NCBI GenBank assembly: GCA_951812925.1
Contig: OX638371.1
Location: forward strand, 45,916,101 to 45,980,100
Length of the DNA: 64,000 bases
Direction of reading: 5' to 3'
DNA from: Calliopum simillimum
Taxonomy: Eukaryota; Arthropoda; Insecta; Diptera; Lauxaniidae
Each line of letters opens with the position of its first letter. The first letter of the stretch is position 1. The notes under the pieces were generated by a model, which searched no databases, was not told the DNA's origin, and was given only the letters and a program-made list of their open reading frames with translations. Positions 31,616 to 43,276 of this stretch are shown in pieces. A program made the position numbers and the translations under genes.

Positions 31616-32659
31616 AGGGAATGTCGTATAGGTTGGGACGCCGTATAAGTTGGGACAGCCGTTTTTTTTGAATTTTCGATACTGGCGACACCCATGTAAT
31701 GACTGTCGAAGTAAAGTCTGTTTACAACCTAACGTTTCATGTGCTTTACATCGAACAACTCGTGTTATTTATGTCTATGCCAAACAAAGCATAAATTGTT
31801 ATAAAAAAAAGATTTTTTCGATAGTTTCTGCGTGTTCGTAATTTACCGAATTTAAATCAATTGTTTCGTGTAAGTGTGTTCGATGTGTCTTGTATTTAGT
31901 GAATTTTCATTGTGTGAAAGCGTAATGGAAATGTAGTGTTGTGGCAAATATTATTTTTGGGCTTTCACGAAATGGCAATTTTGTAAAGGTTGGGACACTC
32001 ATGTCGTATAAGTTGGGACAGCACATTTTTTTATTCCAAGGCATTGCGATACCATTTAAATGATATTTTTATAATATTTGATGGATTTTATAATAACTAA
32101 AAAGCATTTATTATTGGATTTTTGTAGATTGTGACGCATTTAGTTGCCTTTAATTTTGAAATGTCACGGTATGTAAGACAAACCCATCGTGGAATTACCA
32201 ATTTTAACACATTGGTCACAGCTATCAAGGAAATACGTGCAAACGTGCTGTTCACTTGAAATGCGCTAATATGCGGAACAGTTTCTTCACCTGTAAGAAT
32301 TGCGAATCAGATTAGGCGGAGTGACATAATTTTGCTTAAATTGTTTCCTCCAAACATATGGTTTCAATAAATATTCTAATAAAAATAATATCATGCAGAT
32401 TAACTTAACTTTTTGGCTTACTTTGTGATTTTTGAAAGTGTCCCAACTTATACGGCAAATTTTTTTTCGGCAAAAAAAGATGTCTTCATTAAAATGGCTA
32501 TAACTTTTGAACTGATCATGATATCAAATAACTTTCTATGAAAAAGTTGTAGCCGATGAATATACCTTTTTATTGGTTTATTTAAATTAACAATTTTTCG
32601 ATCCGTTTCAAAACCACTGACCAAAAACAAAACCCGTCCCAACCTTGACGACATTCCCT
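31616..32659. mobile_element. TA-flanked element with GTATAAGTTGGGACA repeats
   Basis: Ends AGGGAATGTCGTATAGGTTG (left) and CAACCTTGACGACATTCCCT (right) are inverted with one small gap, each bordered by TA (31614-31615 and 32660-32661). CGTATAAGTTGGGACA recurs at about 31642 and 32006 and in inverse near 32438. It is 1,044 bp and has no transposase frame. The TA target suggests a Tc1/mariner-type non-autonomous element, nested in BEL DNA. Confidence 0.8.
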
Positions 32660-32661
32660 TA

Positions 32662-33549
32662 CTTTTTTTATTTGTTTTTTTTTTTTTTAATCTTTTTTTT
32701 TCTATAACTTTATATATGTATATATCTTTTTATATATATATTTTTGATGATATATATATAATTTGTTCTACCTTTTTTTTCATAGATAGAGGTAGTATTT
32801 TTTTAATGATTTTTATACGAGGCAAACGATTTTTTTATAGGTTATTTTTTTTTTATGTCATATATATAATTATTTTTATATATATAAGCACATATTTTTT
32901 TTTTTTTTAATTATTCTTTACTCCCTTTCTGGGGATTGTTGGCAGAAGAGGCACGCTGGATTGCCCTGAAATTGATTGACATATACTCTGATATGTATGG
33001 AAACTGGAGAACTTGCGATTTTTATCTGAAATGTTATCTCAATTTAGTTTTCTGCTTTAGTTTTTGCAGTTTTATAGCTATTTACCTTTTAAAGATTTTG
33101 GGTTACGTTAGGATGGGTTGCAAAATTATAATTTTTGCTATGCTGATGGTCTGGTCTCTTTGCTGCTCAAAACGGAAAAGAAACATGACAATTGTCATGC
33201 GAAACTCTTGACATTAGGTAATTATGGTTCAGTGAAATGACTGTGGTAACCCTTGCGAGTTAGTTATGTTCGCGTTTTAATTTCTTTTTATTGTGATGGA
33301 CATTAATTTAAATGCTTTTCTTACTTCATTTTATAATTGTATTTATTACGAAATAAAACAAAAGAAGTTAAAATAAAAAGAAAAATTTGAAATATGGCTA
33401 ACATTTTAATTGAATTAAAAAAAATTTTAAACTTATGTTTAAAATATAAATTCGAAATAAATATTTCATATATTTCAAAAAAAAAAAAAAAATTGAGCTA
33501 GTAAAGAAAAAAATTAGGTGACCGTAACAACTCAGCAAGACCAATGATT
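32662..33549. other. BEL internal DNA up to gypsy-2
   Basis: 32662-32930 is extremely T-rich with TATATA runs. A 91-codon frame at 32936-33211 on the plus strand has a hydrophobic middle but matches nothing I know. The stretch before 33550 leads into the Gag frame that resumes after gypsy-2. Confidence 0.4.
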
Positions 33550-33553
33550 ACAT

Positions 33554-34213
33554 TGTTGTGTGTTGATCACACGCTGTTATAAATATGCATTGCCTACCGT
33601 TAGGGATTTGATGTTATTCATACTCAACTCAGTACTAAGGCTATACTTGCGATAGTTTTAGTACTGCCAGAGTAATAACAGCTAGCATACCTTTAGGAGC
33701 TGCTAGTAAAGAACGGTAAGCAAAAGAATTAAAGAACAGCGGGTTCAACGCGGAAGCAATCTGACCCCTATATCATAGATATGTGACTTTATTGGGCACG
33801 TCAATAAAGCCAAGTAAGATATATTTCGCAATACTGCGAAATAGTATGAAAACAGATAAGGTAAGTTGTAACCATACATGTATGTAGCTAGAGGCATCTG
33901 TAAACCTCTAGCTGGTAAGTGATTTTAAAATAAAGAAATCAGTTAGTGATCGGACTTGAAACAAACGTCTAGTGTTTTGATTTACTTGTGCGTTTATTTA
34001 TCTGAGTGTTTGATATAGCCGGAGTTAGGGGCACCAGTACAAACAAAGTTGCATCCAGTAATAGCAGTAAAAACGAGAAGTGGGAGCAGCTGTCTGGTGA
34101 AGGAACCAGCGGTAAGTACCTTAACCAAATTGAACACTGTCGTTTCTTTTGTTTCATTTCTAGATAAACAGCTCAGCTGTATTTCCCATCGCAAGGGAAA
34201 TATAGCAACAACA
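33554..34213 (+). repeat. gypsy-2 5' LTR
   Basis: 660 bp, TG...CA. Apparently identical to 43277-43936, including two CTATAG-like hairpins (for example GCTAGAGGCATCTGTAAACCTCTAGC near 33889, a 9-bp stem). It has no strong TATA box; TATAAATATGC near 33581 could serve. Confidence 0.95.
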
Positions 34214-34215
34214 TT

Positions 34216-34230
34216 TGGCGCAGCCGGTAG
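34216..34230 (+). promoter_or_regulatory. gypsy-2 primer-binding site candidate
   Basis: TGGCGCAGCCGGTAG lies 2 bases after the LTR. TGGCGCAG resembles the tRNA-Ser-type site of gypsy-1; the rest differs, so the priming tRNA is uncertain. Confidence 0.6.
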
Positions 34231-35909
34231 TCCGAGCCAGGACTACGCATCGAGGGAAGGAGAATTGGAGAAGAAAGATCAACGTTGGAAGGAATCATCC
34301 GTGAAAAGTGGTGAGTGATATAAAAAAAAAAACAATATAAATCCAAAACGAAGGTCGAGTGGCAGTCTTGCTTACATTATATCGAATGCTTGCATTACTG
34401 CTTATAGGCCTCAAAGATCCTATGGTAGTCGATTCGGTAGAAGCCGGATCGAATATCATAGTAATAACATAAAGAAAACCTGAAAGAAGGTTAAAAACGT
34501 AGTGAGGGAAAGTGTCCATGAGAAAAAGGAAAGGAAACAAATTTTAGGGAAATCTGTGTTAGGTAACAGTCGTTTCGGGGCTGGGTGTTTAGTGATACTA
34601 ATAATTTGATTAATTTAAAAAAAAAAGAATTTTATCATAAAGTGGAATTTTTTTTTTTTTAAAAAGAAAATTTTTTTTTGTAAATTAAAATTTTAATTTT
34701 TGTTCACCGATAGACTGGCTTCCCCCACCCGTGGTAAGAAGTCAGTTGTGCGATATCGGTTTCGTTTTCGTGGAAAAATAATCGGTGATAAATTTCTGGA
34801 GTTTGCTCTTTTTAGTGGTTTTCGTGCTGGGTTGGCTGAGACCTTTGGTATAATTTAGTACCAAGGGCTTGGGAACCTTGTTAAGGAAACTAAAAAGAGT
34901 GAAATCCTGGTTATTTTTACGACCGAAGTAGTTCAATTCTTTTGTTCGAACGGTTTACGAACTTTGAAGCCACTTTGCAAGGGGCTGGTGTTTGTAAAGC
35001 TTTCGTTGAAGTTTTGAGCTCGAAATCGGAAAATCCTACTGGTTTAGTTTTGGGTTCCTGGGAATTATTTTCAAGTAATTACATGGTTCCTTTTCGATCA
35101 GTAGGATTAAGCGGGAATTAGCGGAAATAATGGAGGAAAATTTCTTTTAAAAATTTACTTCTTTCTTTACGAAGGGAAAAATTTCGTATTCAGTTCTTTT
35201 CATACCAGCAACTAAAAGCTGGTATATGCAAAATAAAACGTTTCGTATATTGTTGCGCAGGTCGTGGTTTCACTTATTCAAAGGAAAAAATATATGTGAA
35301 TAGAACTTTGCGTTGTGGTTCATATGAACTGTTTTTGCAATTGTAGTTGCAATTTTTGATTTTTGTTTTTGGTTTTAGCACAATTGGTTTTCGATTTCAA
35401 TAAAACAGAAAATAAAAAGACAAAATTAAGTCATTTTTATTTGTCATATTTTTGGTTTGCGTTGGTAGCAAAGCCAATGCGTTATTTTGTTATTGGGATT
35501 GAAATTACTGCGAATTGTGTTGGTCATTTTTGTTTGCAGTGGGAAAAACTGTAATTTGATAAAATTTGTAATGTTTTGTTAATATTGTTAAAGGCATACT
35601 TTTTCTTTGAGTGAATTTTTGAAATATTAAGGACGGCAGATCAAGGCCGTGATTCACTTCACTTTGTTGTAATTGACTGATTGGATTGTATGATGCGGTT
35701 ATTGTAGTCGAGGTGACGAAACAATAAACTGCTGACAGTGACTTTTGTTTTTTCAGAAGTCTTCTTAGTATATCCAATTTTTTGGGGAAACGTTTTAAGG
35801 GTAAAATCACTTTATTGTTGCTATTTTATGTGGTTATTGCAGTCAAAGCGACGAAGCAATTTACTACTAGCATTTCGAAGCTTAAAGCTATACTGGAAGA
35901 ACGATTGGT

Positions 35910-36917
35910 ATGGAAAATATAATGAATGAGCCGCAGCAGGCGGTTGCAAATAGTTATCATGAGGGACAAGTCACTGAGGAAATAGACATTTCAACATTGG
36001 TACGGGAAATAGTTCCAGAGTTTTCAGGAATAGATTTTCCATCCTCAAAAACAGATCTGTACAGGTTCATAGCAGCCTGTGAATATGTACGTAGGGTAGT
36101 AGGCCCTTCTGAGGAATCTGAGTTATTAGGATGGATAAGACTAAGGCTCAATGGGGACGCGTTTGAATTAATTTATCTACAAAAATTAGATACAGTTCAG
36201 GAATTAATCGATATATTAAAAGATACGTATGTAAAGCGGCGGGCCCTAAGTAAAATTCGAAAAGAGATTGGAATTACAAAACAGTTTCCGGGAGAAGGTA
36301 TCCGTGCATTCGCGAGGCGACTAGACACTTTGTATGCAGAAGCAATGGACAGCCTTAAGGCCAAATATGGCACTGTAGAAGATGATAGCTTGCAGAAGGA
36401 GCTGTTTAGCTCCGTAGTTAGGTCTTTTCAAAGGGGGTTATTAGATCTACAAATTAGAATGGTCGCGCTGATCAGCAAGAGTGACCGATTGGAAAACTTG
36501 TTGGATGAGGCGTTAGCGGCACAGGAAATATTAGGCGAGCAGGAGGAAATCTCGGAATCTGCAATTCAAAGCTTTCAGCTTAATGAGGATTATATGAGGC
36601 AAAGCCCTCAACGTTTTATGAATCAACACCCAGTTACAAGGAAGCGGCAAATGAAAGCCACTCCTGATACATGGAAAAATAGACGGAAATCTCATACAAC
36701 TGAGAAGCAAGCAGAAAATTGTTCTTTCTGTGATAAATATGGTCACACTGTAGAAGAGTGTTTGGTGCGGAAAAATACTCCATTTTGCGAGCAATGTAAA
36801 GAATACGGTCATGAAAAGAGTGACAGGTGTTTCCAAGGTTATGTACGAGAAAATCGTCATGAAAGTCATATGGGAACGAAAAGCCAGTACTCACGGCAGG
36901 AAAATTCGGGAAACTAG
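35910..36917 (+). CDS. gypsy-2 Gag
   Basis: An intact 335-codon frame. Residues 20-210 form an all-alpha capsid-like region (FPSSKTDLYRFIAACEYVRR, then LKDTYVKRRALSKIRKEIGI and a GEGIRAFARRLDTLY block) of the type found in mdg1/412-like Gags. Two CCHC knuckles follow near residues 270-310 (C-x2-C-x4-H-x4-C: CSFCDKYGHTVEEC and CEQCKEYGHEKSDRC), which bind the packaged RNA. The start is the second of two close ATGs in a leader of about 1.7 kb. It ends 123 bases before the next frame. No damage is seen, so it may still be made. Confidence 0.85.
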   Translation: MENIMNEPQQAVANSYHEGQVTEEIDISTLVREIVPEFSGIDFPSSKTDLYRFIAACEYVRRVVGPSEESELLGWIRLRLNGDAFELIYLQKLDTVQELIDILKDTYVKRRALSKIRKEIGITKQFPGEGIRAFARRLDTLYAEAMDSLKAKYGTVEDDSLQKELFSSVVRSFQRGLLDLQIRMVALISKSDRLENLLDEALAAQEILGEQEEISESAIQSFQLNEDYMRQSPQRFMNQHPVTRKRQMKATPDTWKNRRKSHTTEKQAENCSFCDKYGHTVEECLVRKNTPFCEQCKEYGHEKSDRCFQGYVRENRHESHMGTKSQYSRQENSGN

Positions 36918-37039
36918 GTAGGGCCCAGTCACAGCCTGCCTGGGGATCCCAAAATAATAGAAAATTTAAGAAAAATAAGTCGAGAGTTGCGAATCATACG
37001 CATGAAAATGTAGTTGAAGCACTCACTAGAAATAGATTT

Positions 37040-38512
37040 TTGGCGAAGAAGGATAGTAAAAAACAGAACAGCCTGCAAACATATAAAAGTTACAGAGCTG
37101 AGAAAGGGTTAATTAACAAGGTTGATGAAAATGTTGTGGGAACGGTGAGTTATGCGCAGGAAGCGGTAGTTAAAACGTTGCCAGTGAAACCCAAGAAGTC
37201 TAGCAAACGGATTATAGATGATAAGGATATGAGCACAGTTAGTCAAACGCAGGAATCTGTTGTGGATACGCGCTCCATATCATTTGTAAAGGATTTGAGT
37301 ACAGTAAATCAAACGCAGATGACTGTTGTGGATACGTGCTCAGGACCGAAGGAAGGTGGTTTCCCTCGCAAGGAAATACCTTCAAAGTTTGCTAAGGATG
37401 GTAAAAATGTAAATGAGGAGTACAAGAACATAAATTTAGAAAAATTGGGTACAGTAAATCTGACACAAAAGACTGTTGTAGATACGTGCTCAGATTTGAT
37501 GGAATGCGGTGTCAATGGAAGGGAAAATCTTCCAGCTGCAGTTGTTAATCCTACATTGAAAATTAAAAAAGAAACCGTGATAGGATCGGGAAACCAACCT
37601 GGAAGTGGGGTAGGTGTGATCACTATAAAGAGCGGTATGAATAAAAGGGAAAATTTAGTAGTAGCAGAAGGTCGATCAGTACAAGATACGGTTGACAAAC
37701 TAACTACGGTTCATGGTGTGGACTTCACCAGTGAAATTTGTGTAATCAAGCTTCGCGAAACACAGAATGATGTGTTCATTGAGGTCCCTTGTAAGGAGGC
37801 CAAAAATGGAAAACTCATTTTGCTTGTGGATTCGGGAGCTGGTGCAAGTTTTGTTAAGCAAAATTCGATGTCTCAATCAACGAGGATGGACACGGATGTG
37901 AAAAAAGAATTGAAAGGAATGTTGGGCAAACGGGTTACAGCATTGGGTATTTTTACTATTCGCCAGGAACAGCAGTCAGAGCTAAGTTTACCACTGCATG
38001 TGGTACCACTAGATTATGGAGTGCCTGCTGATGGAGTATTGGGTAGGGACAATTTATGGAACCGCACAATCATAGATGGTGTCCGCAAAGAGTTGACATT
38101 TTTTGATGAAAATAAAAAGAAAATAATTACGTTCGCACTAAAGCCAGAGGATAAAACTAATGATAATGAAAACTTGAATGAACAAGAAGGAATTGTAGAA
38201 AAGAGGGATACCACAGTTTTTGTGAGTGATCCAAAGAAAATAAATGGGATTTTGAAAGAGTTTCATTCGATTCCATTTGGTCGCAACCAAGGGACGATGA
38301 AAATGATGCTGCGGGTAAGGAAGCAGTATAGATGGAAAGGAATGCAAAAGGATATAAAAAATTATATCAGAAGTTGCAAGGATTATCAAATGAATAAAGG
38401 GTCTGAACTGTCAGATGTGCAAGTGGGTTTAAATATAGGAAATATTTACATGTGTTCGTTGGGGAGACCACCAGAAATAGTAGCAGGTGATCCAAATTCA
38501 AAGAGTCTGTAG
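37040..38512 (+). CDS. gypsy-2 protease fused to integrase zinc finger; RT absent
   Basis: A single 490-codon frame. Residues 30-165 hold four to five imperfect repeats of a TV-x2-TQ-x2-VVDTxS motif. The protease active site LILLVDSGAGASF is near residue 257, with its C-terminal VLGRDNLWNRTII near 340. It passes directly into an HHCC-type integrase zinc-finger block (EFHSIPFGRNQGTMKMML, then RKQYRWKGMQKDI and IRSCKDYQMNK) near residues 405-455, where the second Cys pair appears degraded (C-x2-Y). RT, RNase H and the integrase catalytic core are absent without any frameshift. Its upstream ATG position is uncertain; the frame may be expressed from Gag by frameshifting. Confidence 0.75.
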   Translation: MAKKDSKKQNSLQTYKSYRAEKGLINKVDENVVGTVSYAQEAVVKTLPVKPKKSSKRIIDDKDMSTVSQTQESVVDTRSISFVKDLSTVNQTQMTVVDTCSGPKEGGFPRKEIPSKFAKDGKNVNEEYKNINLEKLGTVNLTQKTVVDTCSDLMECGVNGRENLPAAVVNPTLKIKKETVIGSGNQPGSGVGVITIKSGMNKRENLVVAEGRSVQDTVDKLTTVHGVDFTSEICVIKLRETQNDVFIEVPCKEAKNGKLILLVDSGAGASFVKQNSMSQSTRMDTDVKKELKGMLGKRVTALGIFTIRQEQQSELSLPLHVVPLDYGVPADGVLGRDNLWNRTIIDGVRKELTFFDENKKKIITFALKPEDKTNDNENLNEQEGIVEKRDTTVFVSDPKKINGILKEFHSIPFGRNQGTMKMMLRVRKQYRWKGMQKDIKNYIRSCKDYQMNKGSELSDVQVGLNIGNIYMCSLGRPPEIVAGDPNSKSL

Positions 38513-40157
38513 TGCCTCTAACAATCTACTAAATTTGTTAAGCCTGCAATCACACAGATGCAAAACATGTAGTGTTTCATTTAAATATCAAAAGAAATTT
38601 TGATAGTCACTGAACAAGATATTTTAGTGACAACGAATCTATAATATGCATAGTTTTTTTTTTCCGTAACGCAAGATTTTAGCACCACCAATGTGCATTG
38701 CTAAAATTGTTTAGTTTTAATATATTAACGAAAAATAAATGGGTACTAAATGCAAACAAAAGTTTCCAATTTTGTAAACATTCTATTGCGGCCGATGTGC
38801 CGGTAACGTTGAAAATTCATTGTCAACTACCGCTGGGGAATACCTTCATAAAGAATGCAATCGCAGCAAAAATTGTCTTGAATGCAAAAGCAAAAAACAC
38901 ATAAAGTGATTCGTAAAGTTTTTCGATTAGTTGATAGGTCCTTATGAATTATATCACAGGGCATTAGGGTACTGCGTATTGTAAATATATGAGTTACTAA
39001 TAACTAACGTACTAACCACTAACCCTTGTTGCCTATTGTTAAGAGAATTACTAATCATTACTAATCAACGCAGTACACCTAACTCTGAATGATGAAAGGA
39101 TTAAATACATAGTAGCGGAAAAGTTATCAGCAAAATTGAATTGACAAATTCAAACAATTTCTAAAATGGTAATGGGAGGCCCAGGTGCCAGCGGGGTAAT
39201 CGACATGGCAATTTAATTATTTAAAAATTAATATTGTAATTGAGTTGCGTATGAATTTACTTGCACAAAAATTGGAAAGAAACAGGGAAAAAGCTAAAAT
39301 TAAACAAAAATAAACGGAGTAGCGTTTAATGAATAGGTTACATTTATTTGGATTGTATTGTCGTTACACCAACAAAGTAAACAAAGATAAACAGAACAAC
39401 TATGGGCAAATTTCGGTTTAATATGAAATACATAAGTGGGCAGAATAAAATATGGGAAAAATACAAATACATTAATAACAAATGTAATTCAGAAGAATAA
39501 AGTAAAAGGTGAAATAACATAAGCAACAGCACCGAGCTAGTTGCCAAAACATATGTAAAAATAGGGGATTGTAAAATTTTAAAATTAGGAATGGTTTTCA
39601 TGATATCGAATAATCTTCAAGGAAAGTTGTAAGATATTGCAAAATGTAGAAAAGAGTAAATAAGAATACTTTTAAAGAAGTCTATTTTTATTTATAGGTA
39701 AAACGGTCAGAGTAGTTAAGACGAACTAAATTAATAACATATAGAGAGTTAGATAAATGAACTATGAAATAGTACGGAAATAGGGGAAAATGTCAAAGAC
39801 TTTAGTACTATAGTAATTAGAATTGAGTAGATCATATTAAATTATAAGTTTGAATGTATTTAATAATAAAAGGAATAATAATAAAAATGAAAAAATGAAG
39901 AATTTAAGTAAAACAAAAACTCACGTTACCCATGAACGCGGGTAGATGAAGGTAGATGAAACCTGTTGGAAAAAAAAAGAAAGAATATTTAGTGGGAAAT
40001 ACATTTTAGAGAAAAAAAAAAAGGGGGTAAAATTTCAGTTGATACTCATTCCTATGCATGGTCCAGGATGATCTGACGGTCTGTTGATATCTATTGAAAG
40101 AAAAGAAAACGAAACTTTTAAGGGCAGTCTTGGCAGTAGGAGAGGAACGGTACTTAC
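38513..40157. other. gypsy-2 non-coding region, A-rich
   Basis: No retroviral coding similarity. 38690-38905 has an open frame of 68 codons with scattered Cys and Lys but no reliable match. 38930-40020 is AT-rich with many short A runs. On the minus strand 40091-40157 reads as a 67-bp intron (GTAAGT...TTTCAATAG) attached to the ArfGAP fragment. Confidence 0.5.
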
Positions 40158-40556
40158 GAAAACATAATTGCATTTGACACAATTGTGACCAAGTCCAGTT
40201 TGTATCCGAATTAGTAGAATGCACAAAAGACAAAGGTACACCCAAATTGCGATGTACAGCGGAGCAATCAGTGCATGTGAAAAGGCCATATGTGACGGAA
40301 GAACCGAGTCGGCGGCTTGGCACAGCAATCGAGGCGGAATCCATTTGCGGGCTGTGCACGTGGTCGACTGAAAACTGCATAGATTTATATTTTCACACTG
40401 ATTTCAATGAAATTAGATTTTTATGCAACACAGGAGATCTATTTCAACAAGCAAATCTATTCAATTAAATCACTTTGGTTTGCTGGCCGATGAATAATAC
40501 GTTGTTGCAAATTTGTTTAATTTGGTACACTTTTGCCTTGTCGCCATTTTACAGTT
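40158..40556 (-). pseudogene. Captured host ArfGAP2/3-type gene fragment inside gypsy-2, antisense
   Basis: The minus strand encodes the ArfGAP domain: [20 protein letters not shown] then [11 protein letters not shown] and [14 protein letters not shown] near 40160-40300. These include the second CxxC of the zinc finger, the catalytic Arg in the CSxxHRxLG block and the W-x-QL-x-QMQ helix seen in ArfGAP2/3 proteins, which stimulate Arf1 GTP hydrolysis on COPI vesicles. Just upstream, in a shifted frame, LDCCAK gives the first Cys pair. A GTAAGT donor at 40157 and an ATAG acceptor near 40091 mark an apparent 67-bp intron. A possible ATG with DKA...QI-like codons lies at 40547. It is frameshifted, so non-coding. 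It lies entirely between the gypsy-2 LTRs. Confidence 0.8.
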
Positions 40557-42535
40557 CAACAGCAACATAAAAATGCAAACTTTTCTCTCTACACTGAACT
40601 TTTTCACAAATTAAAATATTTTACTTCAGCTGGATTTCTCTCTTTGATTAACCGTTTGCTTGCGGTCGATAGCCCGTAACCAAGTAAAATGCGGTTGAAC
40701 GGAAAAATAAAAACCAAACGCTCTGTTTGAACGAATAACTTAGAGAAACATAAAAGCGTCAAGTGCTGATTCAACAAAAAAAAAAAGCACTAACGTATGG
40801 TATGTATGGGGTATGTTTGTAATTTGTTTATACTAAAATTCATACATGGGAAATAAAAAGAAATAAAAAATAGAAGTAAACACCACATATATTTGTATGC
40901 AAGTTAGTGCATATACATATATAGGTGACGAATAATGTCATAAAAACTGTTGGGATAATATTAAAAACCCAAATCAGCAGTTATGAATGAAATGTATTTT
41001 TTTTTGATAACTAAAATATGTACATATATAAATTACACGGGAAAAAATATATATACATATTTATTTATTGCTAGAATTTTAAATGGTCCGAAATACCAAT
41101 TAATTAAATAAAGAAAGTATAAGCTACACTAAAAGTAATAACTCAATTAACAATAGAATAATTACGGGATTAAAACCAAAAGAAAACTTTAATTAAAGTT
41201 TTAAACTAAACGGAATGCAATGCCGTCATATGAATCATATTTATATGCATGAACAGTGCTAAATGCATATAAATATGGAAAAGGTTGCAAAACTTAGATA
41301 GAGTTGAATAGGTATAAATTAGGTTTTTCATAAGTAAAAAACTAAAGCATAACAATAAGATATAGGGAAATAAATCCCAAATAAAATATAATTTAATAAA
41401 AGGTAAAAGGAAATTGTAAGATATCAGTTGAAAACTGCTAAGGATATTGATTGATTAAAAGTAGATTAAAATAATAATTGAAAGAAAAATAAATTTAATT
41501 AAAGATAAATAAAGTAAAGTAGTATGTACAAGAAAATTGAAAAAATCTTAATCGGAAAATACAAAACAAATATGAATTTTAAAAAATTTTGAAGCAGTAA
41601 ATAACAATAAATAAGTAAAATGTTAAGAAAATATTTTTGGGTAATTCGTTAAGGAGTTGTAGCAAAATAAGTCTACATACATAGAAAACAGGGAAATAAG
41701 TCCCAAATAAAGTATAACTAAGTAAATTGTAGAATCTTAATTGAATGATGTTAAGTAAATGTGAATTCTGAAAATATTATTAGGTTTAATTGATTGATTG
41801 AGAAGTAAATAACAATAAGTAAAAAAAAAAAAAAAAATATTAAATGATTTTCGAAAATTAACTAGGTAATTCTAACAAGTCATAAGTAAAAGAAAAAAAA
41901 AAAAGTAACGTAAATTTGAAATTGTCAAATCAGAAGAACAAAGATTCAGTTTAGAACCAGAATGTATTTAAATATAGAGTGAAAATTTTTAAATATTTTA
42001 TGTATTATGTCAGAATTGTATAAAATGCAAAATTGTTTGTTTGAGTTGAAATATAATGAAAAATAAGAATAAATAAGGAATTAAGTTCAATGTCATGTAT
42101 ATAGGTAAATTTAATAATTACCAATTTTCAAGAGTTTTAGCAAATAAAAATATTTGATTTAGAGAGCATAGGACTAGCTAGGAAAGACTAGATAAATATA
42201 CAGTAAAATCGTTAACAAAGTAGATAGAATCTGCGAGGGATCATGGTACGGCGTTACAACAGTAGCAGTGGAGATTAAAGAAAATAATCTAAAGAGGGAC
42301 AGCCCAATGATGTTAAATCCGGAAAGCCTAGAGTGACGACGATCCATGGTTGCATGCGTCAACGTTCGGACAGACAACCACCTTTTATCTCGTCAGTTGT
42401 CTGTCATCCATAGATGACATCCAATCTTGTTGGAAGGGAGGGGCCGGATTACGCCACTCCTATGTTATCCTGTCACGTTGCCGCGTCAAACATCCAAAAT
42501 GACCGGCATCACCATCAAGAGCAGAAAATGTAGAT
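40557..42535. other. gypsy-2 non-coding A-rich stuffer
   Basis: Very AT-rich, with A runs and AAATAAATAA words and no coding frame of note. The 40560-40780 part next to the ArfGAP fragment is more mixed and could be the captured gene's 5' flank. Confidence 0.5.
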
Positions 42536-42925
42536 GGTCCAGTTAGAAGCTGAAGCGTAGACTTGTCGAAAATTGCAAGTCCAACGAATTAAAAAGCAAT
42601 GTTCCAGTTTAGAAGCAGACGCGTTGACTTGTCGAAAATTGCAAGTCCAACGCATTAAAAAGCAATGTTCCAGTTTAGAAGCAGACGCGTTGACTTGTCG
42701 AAAATTGCAAGTCCAACGCATTAAAAGCAATGTTCCGGTTCGTAAGCAGAAGCGTCGACTTTCAACCAAAATAAAGTCCAGGCGCTTAAAAATAAACGTT
42801 CCAGTCGTAAGCAGAAGCGTCGATTTTTTGTCAAAACATAGTCCGTACGCCAAAATAAACGTTCCAGCGCACAACAGCGGAGCTGACTTCTAGCCAAAAG
42901 GAAGTCTAACCGCAAGAACTGACGT
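42536..42925 (+). repeat. Tandem repeat, about six units of 60-66 bp
   Basis: Units begin GTTCCAG or GTCCAG, then TTAGAAGCAGA-GCGTTGACTT, GTCGAAAATTGCAAGTCCAA and CGCATTAAAAAGCAAT. The first three units are nearly identical; the last three have drifted (AAGCAGAAGCGTCGACTTTC and similar). It lies near the 3' end of gypsy-2 internal DNA. A 106-codon frame across it is repeat translation. Confidence 0.9.
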
Positions 42926-43276
42926 AGCAAGTAGAAGAAGTTCCGATTTTGGCCACCGCCAGGCAAAATCAATCAAAGGACAAAACAGCTAAACCTACAA
43001 ACCGCATGTAACAAGAACATGGTATGTCACACCGAAGAACATCAGAAGCTCGAACCACCGAAAGCAGACCCACAAGACAAGAACCAAGCGGCAGCAGCAG
43101 TAAGCAGCAGCGAGCCATGATCCAAAGGAGCTAGATACAGTTATAGGTAGCCGACTAAGTTAGAGAAATAATTAGGAATTAAAAGAGAAAAAAAAAAAAA
43201 GTTAAAACTACTTTCAGAAGGAAAAAGTCGTTGTTAGTTCATAACAACAACTTTTTCTTCCATAAGGGGGGAGGGA

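Noticed and set aside
31135..33000. Membrane-protein genes from T-rich open frames
   Set aside because: Poly-Phe/Tyr translations come from homopolymer tracts, with no conserved motif or splice context.
42536..42925. CRISPR array
   Set aside because: Eukaryotic context, repeats adjoin without unique spacers and drift gradually; it is a tandem repeat inside a retrotransposon.
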